A DNA stretch of 64,000 nucleotides from Pseudomonadota bacterium (GCA_021325025.1 JAJPHZ010000022.1:200646-264645), one strand, 5' to 3'. Positions 9,514 through 18,517 are shown, numbered from the stretch's first letter. Translations and numbers: made by a program. Notes: generated from the sequence alone by a model not told the origin.

Positions 9514-10344
9514 ATGGCGATCGAGATTCTGTCAAGCGGCTACACTTTGGTCGAAGCGCCGCGGGTCGACGAGCAGGGCCGACTGTATTTCAGCGACGTG
9601 CGCGGAAATGGCGGAGTCTATCGGCGCGGCCCCGACGGCCAAATCGAAACGCTAATCCCCAAACGCAAGGGCGTCGGAGGACTGGCGCTCAACGCGGGGG
9701 GCGGCTTCGTATGCGGGGGCAGGGGACTGATCTACTGGGATGAGAAGACCCGGCAAAGCCGCGACATCTTTACTCAATTCGAAGGACGTCCCCTCAAAGG
9801 TCTCAACGACCTGCAGCCCGACGATTACGGCAGTGTTTATGTCGGCTCGCTGGAGTCCGACGAAACGCAGCAGGTACCTTGCAATCTTTTTCGCGTCGAT
9901 CCGGACGGCACCGTTACCAAGTTGTGGGAAGGAATCCAGGTCACCAACGGACTGGGTTTCAGCCCCGACCGCAAACTGCTCTACCACTGCGATACCGCTA
10001 CCGAAGCGGTGTGGGTATACGATGTGATGCCCGACCGGACCGTGAAGGACCGCCGCATCTTCGCCAAAGTCGAGGGATGGCCCGACGGGATGGCGGTGGA
10101 CGCCGAGGGCGGGGTCTTCGTGGCGATGGCGCACGGCGGCGAAGTGCTACGCATCAAGAGCGATGGCACCATCGACCGGCGCATCAGGATGCCGCAGCCC
10201 TTCGTCACCAGCCTGACCTTCGGCGGCCCGGACCTTCAGGACCTCTACGTGGTTACCGCCCGCGACAAAGTCGCGTCGGGAACGATTTATCGCCTGAGAT
10301 CGGACATCCCCGGCCTGCCGGTGCCGAAGGCGCGCTTCGCATAA
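9514..10344 (+). CDS. SMP-30/gluconolactonase/LRE family beta-propeller (copy 1)
   Basis: 276 residues forming a six-bladed propeller of the SMP-30 family. The likely divalent-metal ligands are E14 (VEAPR), N98 (GLND), N145 (TNGLGFSPD) and D191 (WPDGMAVD). It probably hydrolyses a lactone or cyclic ester. A GTG lies one codon upstream, but TCGGAG sits 7 bases before ATG 9514. It follows the SDR closely. The second copy at 38.9 kb matches almost blade for blade and ends in the same PGLPVPKARF tail, so the two are paralogues. No signal peptide. Confidence 0.88.
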   Translation: MAIEILSSGYTLVEAPRVDEQGRLYFSDVRGNGGVYRRGPDGQIETLIPKRKGVGGLALNAGGGFVCGGRGLIYWDEKTRQSRDIFTQFEGRPLKGLNDLQPDDYGSVYVGSLESDETQQVPCNLFRVDPDGTVTKLWEGIQVTNGLGFSPDRKLLYHCDTATEAVWVYDVMPDRTVKDRRIFAKVEGWPDGMAVDAEGGVFVAMAHGGEVLRIKSDGTIDRRIRMPQPFVTSLTFGGPDLQDLYVVTARDKVASGTIYRLRSDIPGLPVPKARFA

Positions 10345-10675
10345 AAAACTTCGCTGCCGATCTCGATCAGTTCCGGGCAGGTGAGGGTGCCCCGATACAC
10401 TTCAAGCGCCTGCCGACGTATTCTCCATGAAAACTGCATTGGTTGGTGCTCGAAGTTTTTCAGTTCTCTGCGCCCTCGCCCCTTCCACACTGATCGTGGG
10501 AGAGGCGACAGAAAAAAGCGGTGGCATTTTTTTCGCCTCGTCCACGGCTGCGACCCGGTCCGCAGCCACAAACCGATACAGGCCGCCCAAGGGTTTGACG
10601 TCAAATCGCTCGGCGGGTGAGGGCAGAGGCCTGCTTCCAGCAACCACTGTTTCATCAAAACTGACGTTTTCGGGT
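10345..10675. other. Intergenic region after SMP-30 copy 1
   Basis: 331 bp between convergent genes. Open frames on both strands have no protein-like composition. It contains a 12-base palindrome TTTGACGTCAAA (10594-10605) and short A- and T-runs (10344-10350, 10529-10532). I see no gene, tRNA or clear terminator. Confidence 0.4.
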
Positions 10676-12037
10676 TCAATCCCACAAACCGTGCCACCAT
10701 GGGCCAGGTTTCTCGGACGGGTTGAGGCCGGCTTTGCGCAGCGCCTTCTCCATATTCCATCCGGTCAGATCAGCCAGATTTTCCGCTTCCTTGCGGCGGC
10801 GCTGTTCGAGTTCCTCGAAGTAGGTTTTCGCAGCCGGGCATTCGTTGGGCGATCCCTGCCACGGCCGATGCAGTACATAGCGCGCCTGGTAGTGTTCGGT
10901 GTCTTGCGTTTCCTGAAACACCAGATCCTCGGGGAACGTGTCGGCCGAGTAACGGACGTGAAGCCGGGTGAGTATGACCGGCGCCATGCCCTGCGGGGGG
11001 AGCGGAAACATCTGCGGCACCAGGCGGTTGACATCGCTCAGCCAGAACACACCCAGTTTGCGCAGTTCCTCCTGACTTAGGGGTTGCGCTGCGCACGGGT
11101 CGCACCATGCCATATTCCACACATATTCGGTGAACACCGTGGTCATGCCGTTCAACCGTACCTGATGGTCGAACATGTCCTTGTAGAAGGACTGAAAATC
11201 ATCTTTGACGGAGGAGGGCAAATCCACACCCGTTGGCAGTTGGCGGGTCCTGTAGTTGGTTGTTTCCACCCGCCCGTTCTCGGTCAGCGCGTAGATTACC
11301 AGGTCCTGCGGCCCTTGCGCATTGAGCATCCCCAGCCGGATCGGCAGCATGAACTTGGGCGAACTGAAGGCGAACTGCAGCGGGCGCAGATAGCTCAGTC
11401 CCGTGGCGGCATGCTCCTTGAGGTTGATCTTGGCGACAAAGAACTTCATGTTTTGGCGCAGATATGGCTTGAGAGCGCGGCTTGCACCGGGCGGAATATG
11501 ATAACCATTAATGTGTAGCCATTCCTCAAGCCCGTCCGACTGTGTGGCCGACAGAATGACTATATCATATTCGCCGACAGTATATTGCGCCTCGATGGTA
11601 ACGCCCAGGCTTTCGGTTTGTGCGCTCCGCAGCTTGCTGCCGGCGGCCAATCGCGCGGCGTCCATTGGAGTCATCTCTCTCATCATGATCTGGCAGGGAT
11701 TGGGATCGTAGTATTCAACCAGGCGTGGGCTGCTGTAGGCGTCGATACGCCGGAACAGCTCGCGGTCGCCGATATGAATCTGTTCGCGATGCAGGACCTC
11801 GGGCACCGGCACGACCAGCGCAAACTCCGAGGGTTCACCTCGGTAGTCATTCATCAGGCTAAGTACCGTCTTGTCCTCATGCCGTACCATCACGACCTGC
11901 GAGGCGTGGTTGTACAGGGAGGTATCGCTTTTGCCGACGTAAAAGCCGCAGAAGGCGTGCGCCGACGGCGCCGCCGTCAGCCCAGCCAGGGCGGTCAGCG
12001 CCGCCATTAAATGGTAGGGGCACAAGCGTCGTCTCAT
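10676..12037 (-). CDS. Secreted DUF2330 protein
   Basis: 453 residues with a Sec signal peptide ending at about APSAHAF (residue 29). The body matches the DUF2330 family: repeated beta-rich segments such as LVVPVP, an early Cys in FCGFYVG and a CDPCAAQP segment near residue 330. The function of the family is unknown; it acts in the periplasm or outside. The frame opens at 12115, but GCAAAGGAG lies 6 bases before ATG 12037, which also gives the signal peptide. The upstream RnfD-like gene overlaps it by 161 bp, so the two are probably translated from one mRNA. Confidence 0.85.
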   Translation of the reverse strand: MRRRLCPYHLMAALTALAGLTAAPSAHAFCGFYVGKSDTSLYNHASQVVMVRHEDKTVLSLMNDYRGEPSEFALVVPVPEVLHREQIHIGDRELFRRIDAYSSPRLVEYYDPNPCQIMMREMTPMDAARLAAGSKLRSAQTESLGVTIEAQYTVGEYDIVILSATQSDGLEEWLHINGYHIPPGASRALKPYLRQNMKFFVAKINLKEHAATGLSYLRPLQFAFSSPKFMLPIRLGMLNAQGPQDLVIYALTENGRVETTNYRTRQLPTGVDLPSSVKDDFQSFYKDMFDHQVRLNGMTTVFTEYVWNMAWCDPCAAQPLSQEELRKLGVFWLSDVNRLVPQMFPLPPQGMAPVILTRLHVRYSADTFPEDLVFQETQDTEHYQARYVLHRPWQGSPNECPAAKTYFEELEQRRRKEAENLADLTGWNMEKALRKAGLNPSEKPGPWWHGLWD

Positions 12038-12875
12038 CGCTTTCTCCTTTGCTGTTCCATTCGAATTTGGGCGCCGGCCAGATCGCGTCCCATAGCACAA
12101 CCGCCGGAGCCGCAATCAGAAGCGCCCACAGAAGACCGTTGGTGCGGTAAAAACAGAATTGCCAGATGAACGCGATTGCGCAGACCAGCGCGGCATGAGC
12201 CGCGCGCCCGCGCCGCGCGTTGGGGATTGTCATCGGGTCCGAAATCATGAAGAAGGCAAACAGCAGCAGCGCGCCGCTGCTCAACTGATGGAGCAGCACG
12301 GCCCAGCGCTGGCCCAGCCACATCACGCGCAGCGCCAGAGCGCCCACATAGAAGGCCAAAAAGGTCCAACTGATGTCGGCGCGCCGCGCCTGGCGCGTTA
12401 CGATGCTGCCCATGCCGACCATCCATCCGGCAAACGCCACGTCGGCGCCCCATTGGCCCGCCGAGATCCACGTTCCGGGCAGCAGCATCAGTGCAGCCAG
12501 CACGCCGAAGTTGGCCGGATTGAACAGATGCTTGCCGCGCCAGCGCACGACGAATTTCGAGGCGATGGCCGCTGAGACCGCGAGCGGATGGATCCACCAG
12601 GTCGCCGCACGCAGCAGCAAAGTCACGCTGAAGGAGGTGATGAGCGCGCTGCGCAGGGAACGGCCGGGCCGGCCGGTCAACGCTTCGCAAAACCTCTGGC
12701 AGGCAAGCCCGCAGGCAAAGGTAAGGGCTATCTGTAGCGGATGAATCGCGAAATCGCGCAGGTAAGCGCCCGCCGCCAGCAGCATCCCGAGAAACAGGAT
12801 CTGCGCCAGACGCGGGTCGATCCGCTGGGCGCGCCCGCGCAGCAAAAGCGTGCGGCTCCAAAGGTCGGTCTGCAT
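11877..12875 (-). CDS. RnfD/NqrB-like membrane protein, reduced, with long overlap into DUF2330 gene
   Basis: 332 residues in frame with about nine transmembrane helices. RnfD-family motifs are present: HLFNPANFG and FFMISDPMTIPNARRGR, the latter matching the helix near the family C-terminus. The segment that holds the covalent-FMN Thr (S-x-A-T) in RnfD lies between these two motifs in known proteins and appears to be missing here. The family-like part ends near residue 275 (KFEW); the last 55 residues read an alternative frame of the DUF2330 signal-peptide region. A lost stop codon or a frameshift is possible, in which case the true end is near 12035. No other rnf gene is nearby. Confidence 0.7.
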   Translation of the reverse strand: MQTDLWSRTLLLRGRAQRIDPRLAQILFLGMLLAAGAYLRDFAIHPLQIALTFACGLACQRFCEALTGRPGRSLRSALITSFSVTLLLRAATWWIHPLAVSAAIASKFVVRWRGKHLFNPANFGVLAALMLLPGTWISAGQWGADVAFAGWMVGMGSIVTRQARRADISWTFLAFYVGALALRVMWLGQRWAVLLHQLSSGALLLFAFFMISDPMTIPNARRGRAAHAALVCAIAFIWQFCFYRTNGLLWALLIAAPAVVLWDAIWPAPKFEWNSKGESDETTLVPLPFNGGADRPGWADGGAVGARLLRLLRRQKRYLPVQPRLAGRDGTA

Positions 12876-12984
12876 GCCGTTTGAGCCCTCAGGGCTTTGA
12901 ACGGCGATGCGGCCGTGGCTTGCAGAAAATTTTTATGCGTCAAGCAGGATGTCGGTGCGGCCTGCCTGCGCCGGTGTGGGACCG

Positions 12985-13788
12985 CTACTTCAGGGCGCGG
13001 AAGTTGGGCTTGCGCTTTTCGACGAAGGCCCGCGCCGCCTCCTGATGCTGCGGTGTGGCGAAGGTCACCGCCTCCAGCGCCGCGGACGTGTCGAGCACTT
13101 GATGCAGCGCCTTTTTGACCAGCTTGTTCACCGACAGCTTGGTCCATCGAATTGCCCAGCGCGGACCGTCGGCCAACTCGCGCGCGATCTCACGCGCCTT
13201 GGGCATCACCTCGGCGGCCGGCACCGCGTAGTTGACCAGGCCCAAGTGCGCGGCCTCGGCGCCCTTGAGGATGCTGCCGCGCATCAGGTACTCCTTGGCG
13301 CGATTGGGGCCGATGAGCGGCGGCCAGATCACCGCACCGCCATCGCCCGCGACCACGCCGATGCGCACGTGGGTATCGGCGAGGCGCGCGGTCTCGGCCG
13401 CGATCTGGATGTCGCAGAACAGGGCGATAGTGGCGCCCAGGCCGATCGCGTCGCCGTTGATCGCCGCGATAATCGGCTGCTCGACGTCCAGGATGTCGTT
13501 GAGAAGCCGCCCCGGATCGCGCGGATTCATGGCGAAATCGCGCGCCGCAGCAACGTTGCGCGCGTCCATGCCCTTGACGTCGCCACCGGCGCAAAACGCG
13601 CGTCCGGCGCCGGTAATTATGATCGCGTCGACCTCCTCGTCGCGCGACAGGTCGCCAAACAGCGTGTCGAAGTCCGCGCTCATGTCGTCGTTGATGGCGT
13701 TGAGCGCGTTGGGCCGGTTGAGCGTGACGGTCGCGACCCGATTGTCCTTTTCAACCAGGACGGCCCTGTACTTGCTGTAGTCGATCAT
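12985..13788 (-). CDS. Enoyl-CoA hydratase/isomerase family protein (crotonase), atypical active site
   Basis: 267 residues of crotonase fold with the oxyanion-hole segment GRAFCAGGD (62-70) and INGDAIGLGAT (110-120). By eye, the two glutamates of classical hydratases are replaced by T120 and H140, and D149 in AGDGG is present, so simple hydration of enoyl-CoA is doubtful; isomerase, hydrolase or decarboxylase activity is possible. AAGGAGCG precedes ATG 13788 by 6 bases. It is the last gene of the E1alpha-E1beta-E2 run, 99 bp after E2, suggesting it acts on the same acyl-CoA branch. Confidence 0.85.
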   Translation of the reverse strand: MIDYSKYRAVLVEKDNRVATVTLNRPNALNAINDDMSADFDTLFGDLSRDEEVDAIIITGAGRAFCAGGDVKGMDARNVAAARDFAMNPRDPGRLLNDILDVEQPIIAAINGDAIGLGATIALFCDIQIAAETARLADTHVRIGVVAGDGGAVIWPPLIGPNRAKEYLMRGSILKGAEAAHLGLVNYAVPAAEVMPKAREIARELADGPRWAIRWTKLSVNKLVKKALHQVLDTSAALEAVTFATPQHQEAARAFVEKRKPNFRALK

Positions 13789-13887
13789 CGCAACGCTCCT
13801 TGGCTCAATCGCGCGGGCAACCAGCCCTCAGGCATACTCGAATGCAGCATCGTTCGCCAGTAGGGTGGAAGTACGGCCTGCCGGCTT

Positions 13888-15081
13888 TCAACGCTCACCG
13901 TAGTTGAAGGTTTCGATTACGGTCTGCAAAAAGGCGGCGGCGGGGGCGCCGTCGACGATGCGATGGTCGAAGGTCAGGCTCAGCGTCATCATAAAGCGGC
14001 GCGCGATCTCGCCGCGGTAAATCGCAGGACGCTCGATGATGCGGCCGAGCCCCAGAATCGCCGCCTCGCCGTGATTGATTATCGGCGTGAACGCATCGAC
14101 GCCGTAGGTGCCGAGGTTGGTGATGGTAAAGGTTCCGCCTTCGACATCTTCAAGCCGCAGTTTTCCCTCGCGTGCGCGTTTGCCCAGCTCCCTGGTCTCG
14201 GCGGCGATCTCGCGCAGCGTCTTGCGATCCGCGTTGCGGATGACGGGCACGATCAGTCCCTCCTCCAGCGCCACCGCCATCCCGATGTTCACCTCGCCGC
14301 GCAGCTTGATCGCACCGTCCTCAAGCGCCGAATTGAGCCGCGGATGGCGACGCAGGGCGCGCGCGACAGCGTGGATCATCAAGTCAGTGTAGGTGAATTC
14401 CGCCTCGCGTCCCAGATGGGCGCGCAGGTCGGCGGCGGCGGTGACGTCGGCTTCGGTGCTGAGCGTGAGCTGGGCCGAGCCGTGCAGGCTTTGCATCATG
14501 CGCTCGGCGATGGTCTTGCGCATCCCTTTCAGCGGGATCACCGCGCCCGCTTCGGCCGCCTGAACAACGGCGGCCGCCCGCGGCGCGGGCGCCGCTTGAG
14601 CGGCAGCGGCGGCGTGCTCGACGTCCTCACGCGTCACCCTGCCGCCGGGCCCCGTACCGGCGACCTTTGAAAGGTCGACGCCGAGTTCGGCCGCGCGTTT
14701 GCGCGCGATCGGCGTGATCGCTCGGCGCGCGGCCGCGGACGCATCCTTTGCCCCGGCCGGCGTCGGCGGCGGGGCGCCAGGGTGCGCATCCGGCCGTGGA
14801 GCGGCGCTGCGGTAGCGTGCTTTGAGCGCTTCGACGTCCTCGCCCGGTTGCGCGATAATCGCCACCGTCACGCCGCAATCGACGGTATCTTCCTCGTTGA
14901 ACAGGAAGGCGACGAGAACCCCCGAAGCCGGCGCCGGAACTTCGTTGAGCACCTTTTCGGTTTCCACTTCGAACAGCGGCTCCCCCTCGGTGACCGTTTC
15001 GCCGGGCTGCTTCAAAAAACGCTTGAGTATTCCATCATTCATCGTCAGCCCAAACTTGGGCATCACGACTTCCACTGCCAT
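13888..15081 (-). CDS. 2-oxoacid dehydrogenase E2, dihydrolipoamide acyltransferase
   Basis: 397 residues: an N-terminal lipoyl domain (1-78) with lipoylation site ETEK (K43), an Ala/Pro-rich linker, a peripheral subunit-binding domain (about 120-160, ARKRAAELGVDL..GTGPGGRVTREDV) and a C-terminal acyltransferase domain with catalytic DHRIVDG. It transfers the acyl group from E1 to CoA. The gene lies 51 bp after E1beta in the same operon. No E3 is encoded in the window, so a shared E3 must be supplied elsewhere. Acetoin, branched-chain or pyruvate substrates cannot be told apart from sequence alone. Confidence 0.93.
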   Translation of the reverse strand: MAVEVVMPKFGLTMNDGILKRFLKQPGETVTEGEPLFEVETEKVLNEVPAPASGVLVAFLFNEEDTVDCGVTVAIIAQPGEDVEALKARYRSAAPRPDAHPGAPPPTPAGAKDASAAARRAITPIARKRAAELGVDLSKVAGTGPGGRVTREDVEHAAAAAQAAPAPRAAAVVQAAEAGAVIPLKGMRKTIAERMMQSLHGSAQLTLSTEADVTAAADLRAHLGREAEFTYTDLMIHAVARALRRHPRLNSALEDGAIKLRGEVNIGMAVALEEGLIVPVIRNADRKTLREIAAETRELGKRAREGKLRLEDVEGGTFTITNLGTYGVDAFTPIINHGEAAILGLGRIIERPAIYRGEIARRFMMTLSLTFDHRIVDGAPAAAFLQTVIETFNYGER

Positions 15082-15132
15082 CGCCGCTTGGTCCCTGTCC
15101 TTTCAGTTCTTGCGTCCGGAAACCAGCCGTGC

Positions 15133-16101
15133 TCAGCCCAGCACCGCCCGGATGCCGGCCGCGATGCGTGCCTCGTCGGGAATCACGGCGGCTTCCAGCG
15201 GACGGCTGAACGGAATCGGTACGTCCAGCGCCGCCACCCGTTTGATGGGCGCGTCGAGCAGGTCGAAGCCCTTCTCCGCCATCGTGGCGGCGATCTCGGA
15301 GGCGGCGCTGCCGCGCAGGTGGGCCTCGTCGACGATCACCATCCGGTTGGTCTTGCTCAGCGAGTTGAGCAGCGTCTCCTCGTCCAGCGGTGCCAGCGAG
15401 CGCGGGTCGATGACTTCCACCGCGATGCCGTCGCCGGCCAGGTGCGCCGCGACCGCCATCGCGCGCGGCACCATCGCGCCGATCGCCACCACGGTAACAT
15501 CCCTGCCCTCGCGCTTGACGCTGGCTTTGCCGATGGGAACCAGGTAGTCGCCGTCGGGCACTTCCTCGCGGGTGCGCCCCAGGGCGGCATGCTCGAAGAC
15601 GATGACCGGATTGTCGTCGCGAATCGCGCTCTTGAGCAGCCCTTTCATGTCGGCGGGGCCCGAGGGCACGACGATTTTGAGTCCCGGGACCGGCAGCAGA
15701 TGCGGATAGACGGTTTCGGAATGCTGCGCCGCAGCGCCGCCGGCCGCACCGTACAGCGTGCGAAACGTGATCGGCAGGCGCGCCTGGCCGCCCGACATGT
15801 AGCGCAGTTTTGCCGCCTGATTGACGATCTGGTCGAAGGCGCAATAGATGAAGGGCGCAATTTCGATTTCGCAAATCGGCCGCATCCCGGCCATCGCCGC
15901 CCCCACCGCCGCGCCCACGAAGCCGGCCTCCGAGATGGGTGTGTCGCGCACGCGCTCGGGTCCGAAGCGCTCCAGCAATCCGCGCGTGGAGCCGAAGGCG
16001 CTCAGCGCCACGTCCTCGCCCAGGATAAAGGTGCTCGGATCGCGTTCCATCTCCTCGCTGAGCGCCGCTCGAATCGCTTGCAAAAAGGTCAGCTGTGCCA
16101 T
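15133..16101 (-). CDS. 2-oxoacid dehydrogenase E1 beta subunit
   Basis: 322 residues from ATG 16101. It has the transketolase pyrimidine-binding region (LGEDV near 30, DTPISEAGFVGAAVGAA near 60) and the C-terminal transketolase domain (VIDPRSLAPLD). It pairs with the E1 alpha subunit encoded just upstream to form the thiamine-diphosphate enzyme that decarboxylates a 2-oxoacid. An ATG six codons earlier is in frame, but GGAG precedes 16101 at a suitable distance and MAQLTFLQAI is the typical start. 40 bp separate it from E1 alpha. Confidence 0.93.
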   Translation of the reverse strand: MAQLTFLQAIRAALSEEMERDPSTFILGEDVALSAFGSTRGLLERFGPERVRDTPISEAGFVGAAVGAAMAGMRPICEIEIAPFIYCAFDQIVNQAAKLRYMSGGQARLPITFRTLYGAAGGAAAQHSETVYPHLLPVPGLKIVVPSGPADMKGLLKSAIRDDNPVIVFEHAALGRTREEVPDGDYLVPIGKASVKREGRDVTVVAIGAMVPRAMAVAAHLAGDGIAVEVIDPRSLAPLDEETLLNSLSKTNRMVIVDEAHLRGSAASEIAATMAEKGFDLLDAPIKRVAALDVPIPFSRPLEAAVIPDEARIAAGIRAVLG

Positions 16102-16141
16102 CGACGTTGCTCCGACCAATCGGGAAACCAGGACGTCTCTT

Positions 16142-17116
16142 CTACTCGACCCACAGATCCTCGCCGGCTTCGGCCGGCTCGGGCATCGGGCTTTGGCGGG
16201 CGAACTCGACTGCGGCCTCGACCTGGTCGCGAGCCTCCCTGGCGATACGCTCGAGTTCCTCGCGCTTGATCAGTCCGGAGCCGAGCACCTCCTGCTCCAG
16301 CGCGATAATCGGGCATCGCGCCTTCCATCGCGCGACTTCCTCCTCGGTGCGGTAGCTGCCGGTGATAAAGGCCTGCTCGCCGACCACATGTCCCTCCCAT
16401 CGGTAGGTTTTGCATTCAAGTAGTGTAGGCCCTTCGCCGGCCCGCGCGCGGGCCGCGGCCTCGCTTGCGTAGCGATACACCTCCAGCACGTTGTTGCCGT
16501 CCACCACGTAACCCGGGATGTCGTAGCCCTTTGCGCGCACCGCAATATCTTTGACCGAGGTGGCGCTGGCGGTAGGGGTGAACTCGCCGAAGCCATTGTT
16601 CTCGCACACGTAGATCACCGGCAGCTTCCAGATCGACGCCAGGTTGAGCGATTCGTGAAAGGTGCCCTCGTTGGCGGCGCCGTCGCCGAAGAAGCAGGCC
16701 GTAACGTCGTCCTTGTGGCTGAGCTTGGCGGCCAGCGCCGAGCCGGTCGCGATGGGAATGCCGCCGCCGACGATGCCGTTGGCGCCCAGGATGCCCAGCG
16801 AGAAATCCGCGATGTGCATCGAGCCGCCCTTGCCCTTGCAATAACCGGTGCGCCGCCCGTAAATCTCCGCCATCATGCGCGCCAGGTCGCCGCCCTTGGC
16901 AATCAGGTGGCCGTGGCCGCGATGGGTGGAGGTGATGCGGTCGGTGGGGCGCAGCGCCGCGCAAATCCCCACCGCGGTTGCCTCTTCGCCAATGGAGACG
17001 TGCGCGAAGCCGGGAATCTCGCCAGCGGTGATCAGGTCCTTGATCTTTTGTTCGAACTGCCGGATACGATGCATCTTGCGATACATCTCCAGCACCACCT
17101 CTTTGCCGATATCCAT
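16142..17116 (-). CDS. 2-oxoacid dehydrogenase E1 alpha subunit (PDH/acetoin type)
   Basis: 324 residues with the thiamine-diphosphate motif GDGAANEG near 165 ending in CENNGFG, and the HRGHGH segment typical of E1 alpha. It catalyses decarboxylation of a 2-oxoacid (or acetoin cleavage, since AcoA proteins share this length) together with E1 beta. GGAGG precedes ATG 17116 by 8 bases. First gene of a four-gene operon E1alpha-E1beta-E2-crotonase, divergent from the SCP2-PhyH gene across 189 bp. Confidence 0.93.
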   Translation of the reverse strand: MDIGKEVVLEMYRKMHRIRQFEQKIKDLITAGEIPGFAHVSIGEEATAVGICAALRPTDRITSTHRGHGHLIAKGGDLARMMAEIYGRRTGYCKGKGGSMHIADFSLGILGANGIVGGGIPIATGSALAAKLSHKDDVTACFFGDGAANEGTFHESLNLASIWKLPVIYVCENNGFGEFTPTASATSVKDIAVRAKGYDIPGYVVDGNNVLEVYRYASEAAARARAGEGPTLLECKTYRWEGHVVGEQAFITGSYRTEEEVARWKARCPIIALEQEVLGSGLIKREELERIAREARDQVEAAVEFARQSPMPEPAEAGEDLWVE

Positions 17117-17305
17117 GACCGGCCCTCCGGAGTTGAGGACAGTTGACGATTGCCTTGCCCTGCGCCGGCGCTGCGGCCTAAGCTTTGGGCGTCGGCGTGC
17201 GGCTGTTCGGGGAAAACATCTCGTCTGTTAATCGAGCGGCTTCCGCCTTGTCAAGCCGCGACGTATGTGGGTTGCGCCGCCGCAAACGCGTTGGGAGGAT
17301 CGCCC

Positions 17306-18517
17306 ATGAAGCTTTCAGTACCGGCTATCGACTTCGACGTGTTCCATCGTACGGAACTTCCCCAACGGCTGGCGCGCGGCAACGGACCGCTGGCCTGGGC
17401 GGACCTCAAGGACGCGCCGCCGCTTGGCTTTCGAATTCCCGGCGCCGGCGCAGGCTACACCTACGTCCCCTCCGACGGCACGGTGCGGGTGGCGCCGGGC
17501 ACCGCGGAGGCCGAGACCATCGTAGAACTCGACCTTAATTCCTGGCGCCAGTTAGCGTGCGAATATCGCACCCCGATCGGGCTTGCCTATGCCGGCAAGT
17601 TGAGCTTTGCGCGCGGCGACTACACGGGGCTCAGCCGATGGGAGGCGGCGCTGTGGGCGATGTTCATGGGGCGGCCGGTCTACGATCCGGCGTTGGTCGA
17701 TCTGACCGACGCCAGCGGCAAGCCGCTCGACCTTCACCGCAGGTTCGCGGCCGACACACCGCTGGAGGAGATGCGCGGGTATTTTCTGAAGACCGGCTAC
17801 CTCGTGATCAAGGGTCTGTTCTCGCAGGCTGAAATCGAAACCCTGCGCGAGGAGGTGATGCGGATCGCCGCCGAAGCCACCCCCGGCGACCGCCATTCAT
17901 GGTGGGCGAAGAACGCGGCCGGCGAAGACCTGTTGTCGCGCCTGCTGTATCTGGGCATGAAATCCAGGGTGATTGCCGCTCTTCCCGACGATTCGCGCCT
18001 GGCGCGGCTGGCGAGCATGAGTGAGGTGCCGCTTATCGCCGTGCACGACCGGATGGATTCGCCGGTAGCGATGCTCAAGGTGGCCGGTGCGGTTTCCGGT
18101 CTGGCCGACTATCCGTGGCATGTGGACTGCGGCCTGGGACTGCATCCGATTCTCTGTCCCAAGATCGTGATGGGGATCCAGCTCGACGCGATGACGCCGC
18201 AAAACGGGCAGCTCTATATGCTGGCCGGCTCCTGGCGCTATTCATGCCGCCAGGGCCCCGATACCAACTACGACAACCTGCCGGTGGTGGCGCTGGAAAC
18301 GGAGCCCGGCGACTGCACCCTGCACTTTGCCCATAACTTGCATGCCGCCCCGCCGCCGCAGCTTGCGCGGGGACGCCGCACGATCTACGTCGGATACTGC
18401 AAACCCGGCTTCGAGCAGGTCTTCGCGCCGGGCGAAGGCCCCAACGACGTCTTATATACCGCGCAAGACGCCTTCATCCCGACCGCCGACGTCGCAGGCA
18501 AAGCGGCAAGCGGCTGA
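17306..18517 (+). CDS. SCP2-like domain fused to phytanoyl-CoA dioxygenase-type oxygenase
   Basis: 403 residues. Residues about 35-130 have the SCP2 sterol-carrier pattern (VRVAPGTAEAETIVELDL, then GKLSFARGDYTGLSRWEAAL). Residues about 150-385 are a PhyH Fe(II)/2-oxoglutarate dioxygenase with iron ligands in WHVDCG (H and D), a distal His in HFAHNLHAAP and an Arg in RGRRTIYVGY for 2-oxoglutarate. It probably hydroxylates a lipid or CoA-bound substrate held by the SCP2 part. GGGAGG precedes ATG 17306 by 6 bases. Monocistronic; divergent from the 2-oxoacid dehydrogenase operon. Confidence 0.82.
   Translation: MKLSVPAIDFDVFHRTELPQRLARGNGPLAWADLKDAPPLGFRIPGAGAGYTYVPSDGTVRVAPGTAEAETIVELDLNSWRQLACEYRTPIGLAYAGKLSFARGDYTGLSRWEAALWAMFMGRPVYDPALVDLTDASGKPLDLHRRFAADTPLEEMRGYFLKTGYLVIKGLFSQAEIETLREEVMRIAAEATPGDRHSWWAKNAAGEDLLSRLLYLGMKSRVIAALPDDSRLARLASMSEVPLIAVHDRMDSPVAMLKVAGAVSGLADYPWHVDCGLGLHPILCPKIVMGIQLDAMTPQNGQLYMLAGSWRYSCRQGPDTNYDNLPVVALETEPGDCTLHFAHNLHAAPPPQLARGRRTIYVGYCKPGFEQVFAPGEGPNDVLYTAQDAFIPTADVAGKAASG

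Noticed and set aside
10594..10605. 12-base palindrome TTTGACGTCAAA
   Set aside because: Palindromes of this length occur by chance several times in a window this size and no regulator or second copy supports it.
10402..10647. 81-codon minus-strand ORF in the gap after SMP-30 copy 1
   Set aside because: No start signal, no recognisable motif, and composition like other noncoding frames of this GC-rich DNA.
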